DNA of 9,013 nucleotides from Acidobacteriota bacterium (GCA_025353435.1 JANXQR010000763.1:1-9013), one strand, 5' to 3'; positions 1 through 5,938 are shown, numbered from the stretch's first letter. The notes: generated from the sequence alone by a model not told the origin. Numbers and translations are program-made.

Positions 1-229
1 CTGTTACAGCCGCGCCGTTCGGGTCTGGATGCGCCGCGTATCCAGCCTTCGCCAGCGCCGCAATCGCTGCGTCCACGGCACCAGGAAGCTGCTCGCTTTC
101 CAGCCGCGCTGCACCGATCTGTACTTCCTTCACCGTCACTCCCGCTGTCTGCGACAATGCCTGGCTGACTCGGCGAACGCAGGAGCCGCAGTGCATTCCT
201 TCAATACGTAATGAAAACTCGGACATCAT
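1..229 (-). CDS. Heavy-metal-associated (HMA) domain protein, N-terminal part; copper chaperone or start of a copper-exporting P-type ATPase
   Basis: Reading leftward from ATG 229, 76 codons are open to the window edge with no stop, so the gene is cut at its 3' end. The product begins MMSEFSLRIEGMHCGSC. Cys14 and Cys17 form the GMHCxxC metal-binding loop of the HMA fold, and the rest matches a beta-alpha-beta-beta-alpha-beta domain ending near AGYAA (residue 60). Family knowledge: such domains bind Cu(I) or similar soft metals, either as free chaperones (CopZ, usually about 65-70 residues) or as the first domain of CopA-type ATPases. The frame is still open beyond the domain, which mildly favours a larger protein, but I cannot decide. 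Two adjacent ATGs (229, 226) follow a GAGGGG ribosome site at 233-238; spacing favours the second. It is divergent from the Nudix gene. Confidence 0.8.
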   Translation of the reverse strand, partial: MMSEFSLRIEGMHCGSCVRRVSQALSQTAGVTVKEVQIGAARLESEQLPGAVDAAIAALAKAGYAAHPDPNGAAVT

Positions 230-256
230 TTACCCCTCTAATCAATGATGACACTG

Positions 257-281
257 CGCCCCGAAAGATGCAGTCGGGGCG
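257..281. promoter_or_regulatory. Inverted repeat in the HMA/Nudix divergent spacer
   Basis: CGCCCCGA (257-264) and TCGGGGCG (274-281) form a perfect 8-bp dyad around a 9-base loop. It lies 28 bp upstream of the HMA start and about 85 bp upstream of the Nudix start. No U-tract follows on either strand, so it is not a good intrinsic terminator. It could be an operator, for example for a metal-responsive regulator, or a leader hairpin of the HMA transcript. It does not match the MerR/CueR-type dyads I know, so its role is open. Confidence 0.4.
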
Positions 282-288
282 GTTTCGG

Positions 289-314
289 CCCGTCCAACCA
301 TCCCGTCCATCATT
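289..314. repeat. Imperfect 13-bp direct repeat in the HMA/Nudix spacer
   Basis: CCCGTCCAACCAT (289-301) is followed directly by CCCGTCCATCATT (302-314). The first eight bases are identical and 10 of 13 match overall. It lies between the 257-281 dyad and the Nudix start. It could bind a regulator of either divergent gene or be chance; nothing in the window decides this. Confidence 0.35.
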
Positions 315-365
315 CCCGCGCAACAATCTTGAACGCAGAACCAGTCGAGCAACTATCGTAGAAGC

Positions 366-833
366 ATGCTGCAGCGCGAATTCCCAGCCGCTCCGCTCGT
401 CGGCGTCGGCGCCATCATCGTGCACGAAGGCCGCGTCCTTCTCGTCCTGCGCGGCACCGAGCCAGCCCGCGGCCGGTGGTCCATTCCCGGCGGACTGATC
501 GAAGTCGGCGAAGCACTTGCCGAAGCGGTCATCCGCGAAGTTCGCGAAGAAACCGGCCTCCAGGTCGAGCCCCTCGAACTCGTCGAACTCCTTGACCGCA
601 TCCATCGCGATGGCGACCGCGTTCGCTACCATTACGTCATTGCCGATTACCTTTGCCGCGTGGTCGGCGGAACGCTCCACGCTGCCTCTGATGCGGATGC
701 GGCCCGATGGGTCGAGCGCGCGGAGTGGAACAGTAACGGAGCAATAGTCCTCGACCCCATCACCGTCCGCGTGATCGAAGCCGGTTGGCAGCGAGCACAA
801 GCAATGAAAATGCAATTGGGAGACACGCATTGA
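366..833 (+). CDS. Nudix hydrolase
   Basis: A 155-residue protein with a complete Nudix box at residues 43-65: G43, E49 and the REVREETGL core (R57, E58, E61, E62, G64), matching Gx5Ex7REUxEExGU. The glutamates bind the Mg2+ or Mn2+ used to cleave a nucleoside diphosphate linked to another group (X). The strand before the box (VGVGAIIVHEGRVLLVLRG) and the SIPGG turn are typical. The substrate cannot be told from sequence; ADP-ribose or NADH-type substrates and mutagenic nucleotides are all possible. A single compact domain fills the protein, with no signal peptide or membrane segment. The ATG at 366 has only a weak upstream ribosome site (tagaag). The stop TGA at 831-833 overlaps the likely TTG start of the next gene, which suggests coupled translation. 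Confidence 0.9.
   Translation: MLQREFPAAPLVGVGAIIVHEGRVLLVLRGTEPARGRWSIPGGLIEVGEALAEAVIREVREETGLQVEPLELVELLDRIHRDGDRVRYHYVIADYLCRVVGGTLHAASDADAARWVERAEWNSNGAIVLDPITVRVIEAGWQRAQAMKMQLGDTH
818..823 (+). promoter_or_regulatory. Ribosome binding site deciding the alpha/beta-hydrolase start
   Basis: GGGAGA at 818-823 lies six bases before TTG 830, inside the end of the Nudix gene. It supports TTG 830 over TTG 785 as the start, with the TTGA overlap at 830-833 allowing ribosomes that finish the Nudix frame to restart. Confidence 0.6.
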
Positions 834-1744
834 AACCTGCAAGAAAACTGTTGTGGACTATGGCCGCGGTCGCCATTCTTGTGATCGCAATCGGAGTCGG
901 ATTTTACGAGCGCCCCGTCAGTTACTTCAATCGGCTTCTCTATCTGCAGATGGGACTCGCGGGCGCGCAAAGCCGCAACGTCACCGTGGCCGGACATCGA
1001 ATGCACTACTACGTGCTGGGGCCGAACGACGGTCCGCCCGTAGTGCTCGTTCACGGCCTCGGGGGCCAGGCCGAGGACTGGCGTAACCTCGCTCCCTTCC
1101 TGCGCGCTGCCGGCTACCGCGTCTACACACCCGACCTTTTCGGATACGGCCGCAGTGAGAAGCCCGCCGATTTCTCCTACTCAATTTCAGATGAAGCATC
1201 CGCGGTTGTCGCCTTCATGGACGAAATGGGCTTGAAGCAGGTCGACCTCGGCGGCTTCTCCATGGGCGGATGGATCGTGCAGAAGATCGCCGAGGATCAT
1301 CCCGACCGCATCAGAAAGTTGATCCTCTTCGATAGCGCCGGCCTCTCTGAAAAACCCAAATGGAACACAGCGCTCTTTACCCCCACCTCACCCGCCGAAC
1401 TTGATCAGCTCTGGGCCCTGCTTGTGCCCAACCCGCCTCGGGTACCGCTGTTCGTCGCACGGGACGTTCTCCGCATCTCTCACAGCCATGCCTGGGTCAT
1501 CCAGCGCGCTCTCGACTCCATGCTTACTGGTCGCGACCCCACAGACAGCATGCTTCCACAATTCAAGATGCCGGTGCTCATCGTCTGGGGAAAGCTCGAT
1601 CGCATCATGCCCGTCGAGCAGGGCGAAAAGATGCACCAGCTTGTCCCGCAATCGCAGATTGATGTCGAGGAGGGCTGCGGACACCTTGCCCCTATCCAAT
1701 GCGCCGACCGCATCGGCCCCAAGGTCCAGGCCTTCCTCAAGTAA
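830..1744 (+). CDS. Membrane-anchored alpha/beta hydrolase
   Basis: From TTG 830 this encodes 304 residues. Residues about 7-25 form one hydrophobic segment after a basic LKPARK start, so the enzyme is probably anchored in the membrane with its catalytic domain outside the cytoplasm. Alpha/beta-hydrolase landmarks are intact: HGLGG oxyanion loop (His75), GFSMGG nucleophile elbow (Ser144), WGKLDRIMP acid (Asp257) and GCGHLAP histidine (His285). The family includes esterases, lipases, epoxide hydrolases and haloperoxidase-like enzymes; the substrate is unknown. Start choice: an upstream TTG at 785 would overlap the Nudix gene by 49 nt, whereas TTG 830 has GGGAGA six bases upstream and forms a TTGA overlap with the Nudix stop. 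The pair probably forms a two-gene operon ended by the hairpin at 1751-1773. Confidence 0.88.
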   Translation: MKPARKLLWTMAAVAILVIAIGVGFYERPVSYFNRLLYLQMGLAGAQSRNVTVAGHRMHYYVLGPNDGPPVVLVHGLGGQAEDWRNLAPFLRAAGYRVYTPDLFGYGRSEKPADFSYSISDEASAVVAFMDEMGLKQVDLGGFSMGGWIVQKIAEDHPDRIRKLILFDSAGLSEKPKWNTALFTPTSPAELDQLWALLVPNPPRVPLFVARDVLRISHSHAWVIQRALDSMLTGRDPTDSMLPQFKMPVLIVWGKLDRIMPVEQGEKMHQLVPQSQIDVEEGCGHLAPIQCADRIGPKVQAFLK

Positions 1745-1750
1745 TAGAAA

Positions 1751-1780
1751 AGGCGCTCTCATCGAGAGCGCCTCTCATTT
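1751..1780. terminator. Bidirectional intrinsic terminator between the alpha/beta hydrolase and mdh
   Basis: AGGCGCTCTC (1751-1760) and GAGAGCGCCT (1764-1773) pair perfectly over 10 bp around an ATC loop. Read on the minus strand the stem is followed by TTTTCTATT, a good U-tract for ending the icd-mdh transcript. On the plus strand the following CTCATTTCCTCTT is less U-rich but may still stop the hydrolase transcript. It lies in the 50-nt gap between converging genes. Confidence 0.85.
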
Positions 1781-1794
1781 CCTCTTACTCTTGG

Positions 1795-2721
1795 CTAAAC
1801 ACCAATCACAGCGCAAAGCTCCTTAACCGCCGCTGCGCTCTTCTGCAGCGCCGCATCCTCTTCCGGCGTCAGCTTGATCTCGATAATTTTCTCAAGCCCC
1901 GCCGCGCCCAGCTTGCACGGCACGCCAATGTAGTACCCATCGATGCCGTACTCGCCCTGCAGATACACTGCGCAGGGAAGAATCTTCTTCTTGTCTTTCA
2001 GAATCGCTTCCACCATCTCCACGGTCGCGGCCGACGGCGCATAGTACGCACTGTCCGTCTTCAAATACTTCACAATCTCCGCGCCACCGTCGCGTGTCCG
2101 CTGAATCAACGCTTCAAGCCTCGCCGGTTCAATCAGCTCCGTGATCGGAATTCCCGCAACCGTCGAGTACCGCGCCAGCGGCACCATCGTGTCGCCATGT
2201 CCGCCCAGCACAAACGCGGTTACGTTCTCGACGCTCACTTTCAGCTCTTCCGCAATAAACGTACGGAAGCGTGCCGAATCCAGAATCCCGGCCATGCCAA
2301 TCACGCGCTCGCGGTTGAACCCGGCCTGCCGATACGCCGCCTGCGCCATCGCATCCAGCGGGTTCGACACAATAATCAGGATGCACTCCGGCGACTGCGC
2401 CACCACCTTAGCAACCACGTCGGACATGATCTTGAAATTCGTGTGCAACAGGTCGTCGCGGCTCATTCCCGGCTTGCGCGGAATCCCCGCCGTAATCACC
2501 ACGATGTCGGAGTGCGCAGTCGCCGCGTAGTCATTCGAACCCAGCACGTGCACATCGCGCTTCTCAATCGGCATCGCTTCCAGCAGATCAAGCGCCTTGC
2601 CCTGCGGCACGCCCTCCACCACGTCAATCAACACCACATCGGCCAGTTCCTTTGACGCAATCCAGTGTGCCGCCGTCGCGCCAACATTCCCCGCGCCCAC
2701 AATACTTACTTTCTTCCGCAT
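1795..2721 (-). CDS. mdh: Malate dehydrogenase, NAD-dependent (LDH-like type)
   Basis: A 308-residue cytosolic enzyme of the TCA cycle, interconverting malate and oxaloacetate. The N-terminus carries the Rossmann motif GAGNVG (9-14), with Asp33 at the end of the second strand pointing to NAD rather than NADP. The substrate loop IPRKPGMSR supplies Arg82 and Arg88; arginine at the first position (glutamine in lactate dehydrogenase) marks malate specificity. SNP (Asn120), ILDSARF (Asp148, Arg151) and GGHGDTMVP (catalytic His175) are intact. The length matches the bacterial/archaeal LDH-like malate dehydrogenases, not the E. coli dimer type. A strong AGGAG ribosome site sits six bases before ATG 2721. 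The gene follows icd by 67 nt on the same strand and ends at the bidirectional terminator, so co-transcription with icd is likely. Confidence 0.96.
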   Translation of the reverse strand: MRKKVSIVGAGNVGATAAHWIASKELADVVLIDVVEGVPQGKALDLLEAMPIEKRDVHVLGSNDYAATAHSDIVVITAGIPRKPGMSRDDLLHTNFKIMSDVVAKVVAQSPECILIIVSNPLDAMAQAAYRQAGFNRERVIGMAGILDSARFRTFIAEELKVSVENVTAFVLGGHGDTMVPLARYSTVAGIPITELIEPARLEALIQRTRDGGAEIVKYLKTDSAYYAPSAATVEMVEAILKDKKKILPCAVYLQGEYGIDGYYIGVPCKLGAAGLEKIIEIKLTPEEDAALQKSAAAVKELCAVIGV

Positions 2722-2788
2722 TTCTCTCTCCTAAATCACGTGCGCGATCAGCGGCAACAGGTTGCACTCCCTGTCCACTGTTCACTGC

Positions 2789-4189
2789 CTACATGTTCCC
2801 AATAATCCGCGTGGCAAACTCGCTGGTCCCAACCTTCGTCGCACCCGCCGTCTGCCGCTCAAAATCATAAGTCACAAACTTCTGCTGGATGGTTTTCTCC
2901 ATCGCGTTTTCAATCATCTTGGCCGCCTCTTTCCAGCCAATGAAGTCCAGCAGCATCACGCCCGACAAAATCACCGATCCCGGATTGATCACATCCTTGT
3001 CGGCATATTTCGGAGCAGTCCCGTGCGTCGCCTCAAACACCGCGTATCCATCGCCAATGTTCGCGCCAGGCGCAATGCCCAGCCCGCCCACTTGCGCCGC
3101 AGCCGCATCGGAAATGTAGTCGCCGTTCAGGTTAGTCGTTGCCAGAATGCTGTAGTCCGCCGGCCGAATAATAATCTGCTGGAAGATCGAATCCGCAATC
3201 CTGTCGTTGATGAGAATCTTGTTCTTCCACGCCCCGTTGCCGTGCGTTTTCCCAATCGAATCCAGCGTCTGCTTGATCTCCGCATACAGCGCATCGCGGA
3301 ACGCCTGGTTCCCAAACTCCAGCCCCGGCTCAATCTGCGCTGCATTGTCCTCGATGCTGATTCCTGGGTTCGCATCCACGTTGCCCAAAATCCAGCTCTC
3401 ACGCTCCGTCACCGTCTGATCGCGGAACTCCTCCGTCGCTACCTCGTAGCCCCACTCGCGAAACGCACCCTCGGTAAACTTCTGAATGTTCCCCTTGTGC
3501 ACCAGCGTCACGGTCTTGCGGCCGCTCTCAATCGCATGCTTGATCGCAACCCGCACCAGCCGTTTGGTACCAAAAATCGAAATCGGCTTCAGCCCCACGC
3601 CCGAGTCCGCACGAATCTTTTTCTTCCCGCCCTTAAGCAGATCATCGTTCACAAACGCAATCAACCGCGCCACATCTTCTGACCCCTGCTTGAACTCGAT
3701 CCCCGAGTACACATCTTCCGTGTTCTCACGGAAAATCACGATGTCCACTTTTTCAGGATGCTTCACCGGGCTGGGCACGCCTTGGTAGTAGCGAACCGGC
3801 CGCACGCACGAGTACAAATCCAAAATCTGCCGCAGCGCCACGTTAAGCGAGCGAATGCCACCGCCCACCGGCGTCGTCAGCGGCCCCTTGATCGACACTC
3901 TCAAATCCCGCGCCGCATTCACCGAGTCGTCCGGCAGCCAGTTGCTGAACTGCCGATACGCCTTCTCGCCGGCAAAAATCTCAAACCACTTGATCGCGCG
4001 CTTGCCGCCGTAAGCCTTCTCCACAGCCGCGTCAAACACCCGCTGCGAAGCCTTCCAGATATCGCGGCCCGTGCCGTCACCCTCAATAAATGGAATGATG
4101 GGATTGTCGGGGACCGTGAACTTCCCGTTGCTGTACTCGATGGGCTGCCCGTCCTTGGGCAGCGCCAGCCCGTTATAGGTTGTCTGCAT
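2789..4189 (-). CDS. icd: Isocitrate dehydrogenase, NADP-dependent
   Basis: A 466-residue enzyme converting isocitrate to 2-oxoglutarate and CO2 in the TCA cycle. Aligned from memory with E. coli Icd, the substrate residues are kept: Ser114 and Asn116 in GIRSLNVALRQ, Arg120, Arg130, Arg154, Tyr161 and Lys232. Metal aspartates Asp333, Asp357 and Asp361 are also kept. Lys394-Tyr395 in THGTAPKY and the Tyr/Arg of VTYDFER point to NADP. Ser114 corresponds to the serine phosphorylated by AceK in E. coli; whether that control exists here is unknown. The protein is about 50 residues longer than E. coli Icd (416), from an insertion between roughly residues 250 and 322 (WGYEV to NKILI). Similar insertions are known in some long NADP-Icds, such as cyanobacterial ones. 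The ribosome site before ATG 4189 is weak. mdh follows by 67 nt. Confidence 0.96.
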   Translation of the reverse strand: MQTTYNGLALPKDGQPIEYSNGKFTVPDNPIIPFIEGDGTGRDIWKASQRVFDAAVEKAYGGKRAIKWFEIFAGEKAYRQFSNWLPDDSVNAARDLRVSIKGPLTTPVGGGIRSLNVALRQILDLYSCVRPVRYYQGVPSPVKHPEKVDIVIFRENTEDVYSGIEFKQGSEDVARLIAFVNDDLLKGGKKKIRADSGVGLKPISIFGTKRLVRVAIKHAIESGRKTVTLVHKGNIQKFTEGAFREWGYEVATEEFRDQTVTERESWILGNVDANPGISIEDNAAQIEPGLEFGNQAFRDALYAEIKQTLDSIGKTHGNGAWKNKILINDRIADSIFQQIIIRPADYSILATTNLNGDYISDAAAAQVGGLGIAPGANIGDGYAVFEATHGTAPKYADKDVINPGSVILSGVMLLDFIGWKEAAKMIENAMEKTIQQKFVTYDFERQTAGATKVGTSEFATRIIGNM

Positions 4190-4204
4190 GGTGTCTTTCG
4201 GCTT

Positions 4205-4232
4205 CCTTCCCGCGTGTGCTCAAAAGGGAAGG
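4205..4232 (-). promoter_or_regulatory. Inverted repeat in the icd leader
   Basis: On the minus strand CCTTCCC (4232-4226) and GGGAAGG (4211-4205) pair perfectly over 7 bp around a 14-base loop. The 3' arm holds the only purine-rich Shine-Dalgarno-like stretch before icd (GGGAAGGAAG), which lies 14-15 nt from ATG 4189, longer than usual. The stem could hide that site, or act as a weak terminator for the upstream DUF4252 gene, though no U-tract follows. The role is uncertain. Confidence 0.35.
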
Positions 4233-4295
4233 CTAACACCTGCAATTCAGCGATGGCAACGCCAGCCGCTCAACAGCAACGCGCAAACCCGACGC

Positions 4296-4889
4296 TTACC
4301 GCATGCCTGCCTTGTTCGCGTCATCGCTATCAAACTTCGGAATCCCAAAATGCCCCCGCAGATGCAGCAGGTCGATCGGGTTCAGATTCCCCGCCACCGT
4401 CACCAGCGTCACACTCTTCGCCGTCTCCGCCAGAATCACCGCGCCCCGCAAGTTCATCCCGTCCATCACCATCCAAACATCCGTCATCCCGCTGTGAACC
4501 GGGCCGCCCTTTTCTGACGTCGTCACCAGGTGCTTCCATCCGCGCAAATGGTAAGCATCGCGAATCGCATTCACCGCGCCTTCATCCGGCACCCCGGCGG
4601 CCCCAAAACGCAGCAGGTGCACGCTTACGCCGTCCAGTTTGCCAATCGCCTGCCGCGTCGGCACCTCCGAGTCCGGCAGCGCGCCCGCTGCAATCTTCAG
4701 CATGTCGCGATCCAACGTGAAGCTCTCCCTCACCGCCGCCATGCCGCTCAACGCCGCCATGGCGGGGGGCGTCCACTCCAGCACCACCGGGTTGTCATAC
4801 ACGGCAGCAGGCTGAGCGGTCTGCCCAACGCAAACGCTCGTCGTCAGTGCAACGGTCAAAAAGGCGCAAGTCAGGTTTAGGCACTTCAT
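4296..4889 (-). CDS. Secreted DUF4252-like protein
   Basis: From ATG 4889 it encodes 197 residues. It starts with a signal peptide: MKCLN, a hydrophobic stretch LTCAFLTVALTTSVCV, then GQTAQ as the probable cleavage region. The mature part is one compact alpha/beta domain. The end, with KSVTLVTVAGNLNPIDLLHLRGHFGIPKFD split over its last 45 residues, resembles DUF4252 proteins of Acidobacteriota and Bacteroidota, which end in a VxGxID...L...GIPK-type segment. This assignment is from memory and has no alignment behind it. DUF4252 proteins have no established function; many are envelope proteins. The frame is open to 5006, but that longer start would bury the signal peptide behind 39 residues, so I chose 4889. 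The ribosome site is not obvious. The gene lies 106 nt upstream of icd on the same strand and is divergent from the arginine decarboxylase gene. Confidence 0.72.
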   Translation of the reverse strand: MKCLNLTCAFLTVALTTSVCVGQTAQPAAVYDNPVVLEWTPPAMAALSGMAAVRESFTLDRDMLKIAAGALPDSEVPTRQAIGKLDGVSVHLLRFGAAGVPDEGAVNAIRDAYHLRGWKHLVTTSEKGGPVHSGMTDVWMVMDGMNLRGAVILAETAKSVTLVTVAGNLNPIDLLHLRGHFGIPKFDSDDANKAGMR

Positions 4890-4912
4890 GTCGCCATAAA
4901 CCCGCGCGCCGT

Positions 4913-4936
4913 TTAAATGTTGCGTTAAATGTTGCG
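4913..4936. repeat. Perfect tandem repeat of a 12-mer upstream of the DUF4252 gene
   Basis: TTAAATGTTGCG occurs twice head to tail (4913-4924 and 4925-4936). It lies 24-47 bp upstream of the DUF4252 start codon, where a promoter or operator would sit. Read toward that gene the units are CGCAACATTTAA, and each ends in a -10-like ATTTAA. A slippage duplication, a duplicated activator or repressor site, or a doubled promoter element are all possible. Confidence 0.65.
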
Positions 4937-5144
4937 CCACCCGGATCCAAATTGAGACTTCCAGTCCTACGCCAACCGCGCATTTCTCAAAGCAAATCTG
5001 CTCCACTCAACTGACTGAAACACTTCAGCTCCGCGCGCTCGAAATTTAAATGAAAGATTAATAAGACTAGCGCCCTTTTCACCCGGCTCAATGCGATAAA
5101 CTCAGTCGGGAACGTCTCACACAATTCGCAATTTTTTACCGCAT

Positions 5145-5150
5145 GGAGGA
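5145..5150 (+). promoter_or_regulatory. Ribosome binding site of arginine decarboxylase
   Basis: GGAGGA lies 10 nt before TTG 5161 and 22 nt before ATG 5173. Its placement favours the TTG, although homologues remembered from other bacteria start near the ATG. It also sits inside a tiny open frame (ATGGAGGACACATAG, 5143-5157) that has no ribosome site of its own. Confidence 0.6.
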
Positions 5151-5160
5151 CACATAGAAA

Positions 5161-5724
5161 TTGGGAAAAGCAATGGTCCCGAAGAAGATGTTTTTTACCA
5201 AGGGCGTTGGCAAACACAAGGAGCGTCTCACCTCTTTTGAGCTGGCCCTTCGGGATGCAGGCATCGCTTCCCAAAACTTGGTCAGGGTCTCGTCCATCTT
5301 TCCGCCGCGCTGCAAAGTCATCACCCGCAAAGAAGGCGCAAACCTGCTCAATCACGGTGAAGTCGTCTTCGCCGTTATCGCGGAAAATTCCACGCGCGAG
5401 CCGCATCGCCTCGTCGTCTCCAGCATCGGCGTCGCCATCCCCGCTGACAAAGACGCCTATGGCTACCTCAGCGAGCACCACAGCTTCGGCGAATCCGAAG
5501 ACCAGGCCGGCGAATACGCTGAAGAGCTCGCCGCTGAAATGCTCGCCACCACGCTCGACGTCGACTTCGATCCCGACAAAAGCTGGGACGAAAAGAAGGA
5601 GATCTACCGCATCTCCAACAAAATCGTGCGCACCAGCAACGTCACGCAGTCTGCAGTCGGCGACAAACGCGGCCTCTGGACAACCACCATCGCCGCAGCC
5701 GTCCTCATCCTCGACGAAGACTAA
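5161..5724 (+). CDS. Pyruvoyl-dependent arginine decarboxylase
   Basis: A 187-residue proenzyme (183 if it starts at ATG 5173) that decarboxylates arginine to agmatine, the first step of polyamine synthesis without ornithine. Family knowledge: the chain cuts itself between two serines, turning the second into an N-terminal pyruvoyl cofactor, and the subunits assemble as trimers or larger. The cleavage site is clear in NLVRVSSIFPP, between Ser44 and Ser45 (TTG numbering), matching NLIRISSIMPP of the Methanocaldococcus jannaschii enzyme. Glu105 in YLSEHHS is the probable proton-donor glutamate, and VSSIGVAIPADKDAYGYL is typical of the family. The length agrees with archaeal and bacterial members (about 160-195). 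It is a cytosolic enzyme. Its product feeds the aguA and aguB enzymes downstream on the same strand, but a strong terminator follows it, so it is probably its own transcription unit. Confidence 0.93.
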   Translation: MGKAMVPKKMFFTKGVGKHKERLTSFELALRDAGIASQNLVRVSSIFPPRCKVITRKEGANLLNHGEVVFAVIAENSTREPHRLVVSSIGVAIPADKDAYGYLSEHHSFGESEDQAGEYAEELAAEMLATTLDVDFDPDKSWDEKKEIYRISNKIVRTSNVTQSAVGDKRGLWTTTIAAAVLILDED

Positions 5725-5743
5725 CTTCGCGCCAAAATCCTTC

Positions 5744-5782
5744 AGGCCAATTCCGCCTATGCGGAGTTGGCCTTACGTTTTC
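5744..5782 (+). terminator. Intrinsic terminator after arginine decarboxylase
   Basis: AGGCCAATTCCGC (5744-5756) and GCGGAGTTGGCCT (5761-5773) form a 13-bp stem with one U-G wobble and a CTAT loop. TACGTTTTC follows. It begins 19 nt after the stop codon, which is normal placement for an intrinsic terminator, and it should separate this gene from aguB. Confidence 0.85.
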
Positions 5783-5849
5783 ACACAGGCTGAGCCAAAG
5801 AACTCACGTTTTGAAAGTGCACGACTTGAAAGCTTGCTGAAATACTCAT

Positions 5850-5938
5850 CCGGGCGGTAGGCCGGGGATTTATCCCCGGTATAAACTCAGCAAAATCAGT
5901 GCGGGCTTTAGCCCCTGAGGGATTTCGCTCAATCGAAG
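5850..5938. repeat. Palindrome-rich intergenic element, probable dispersed repeat
   Basis: Two palindromes with the same design lie 23 bp apart. CCGGGGAT-TT-ATCCCCGG (5862-5879) has an 8-bp stem and GGGCT-TT-AGCCC (5903-5914) has a 5-bp stem, and each has a TT centre. A CCTGAGGGATTTCGCTC tract (5914-5930) follows. I recall the words GGGCTAAAGCCC and CCGGGGATAAATCCCCGG as common between genes in Acidobacteriota, so this is probably a copy of a dispersed palindromic repeat. It has no open frame of interest. It occupies the spacer between the decarboxylase terminator and aguB. Confidence 0.55.

Larger units (their letters stand above)
4890..5160. other. Divergent control region between the DUF4252 gene and arginine decarboxylase
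   Basis: This 271-nt gap should carry the promoters of both divergent genes. It is richer in A and T than its surroundings (for example TTTAAATGAAAGATTAATAAGACTAG split across 5045-5070, and ATTTTTTACC at 5131-5140). It holds the tandem 12-mer at 4913-4936 and a good GGAGGA ribosome site at 5145-5150. GATAAA at 5095-5100 resembles a -10 box, but no -35 element stands at the right distance, so I do not call a promoter. No small gene is convincing here. Confidence 0.5.

Noticed and set aside
201..842. Minus-strand open frame of 213 codons opposite the Nudix gene
   Set aside because: The plus strand has a perfect Nudix box; the opposite frame has no family signature.
1699..2655. Plus-strand open frame of 318 codons antisense to mdh
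   Set aside because: It lies opposite a gene with all malate dehydrogenase motifs. The translation is arginine/histidine-rich with no recognisable domain, typical of a shadow frame in GC-rich DNA.
2776..2787. CACTG-TT-CACTG direct repeat in the icd-mdh gap
   Set aside because: Too short to separate from chance in one window; it is a direct repeat, not a dyad, and no role can be supported.
2762..3682. Plus-strand open frame of 306 codons antisense to icd
   Set aside because: Opposite a fully conserved icd; low-complexity basic composition and no motif.
3758..4720. Plus-strand open frame of 320 codons across the icd start and the DUF4252 gene
   Set aside because: It crosses two minus-strand genes with good coding signals; its second half is proline/serine/arginine-rich noise.
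4890..5006. N-terminal extension of the DUF4252 gene to ATG 5006
   Set aside because: It would place 39 residues before a clean signal peptide and run through the tandem repeat and probable promoter.
5095..5100. GATAAA as a -10 promoter box for arginine decarboxylase
   Set aside because: No acceptable -35 hexamer lies 16-18 bp upstream; the nearest TTTTCA is too close.
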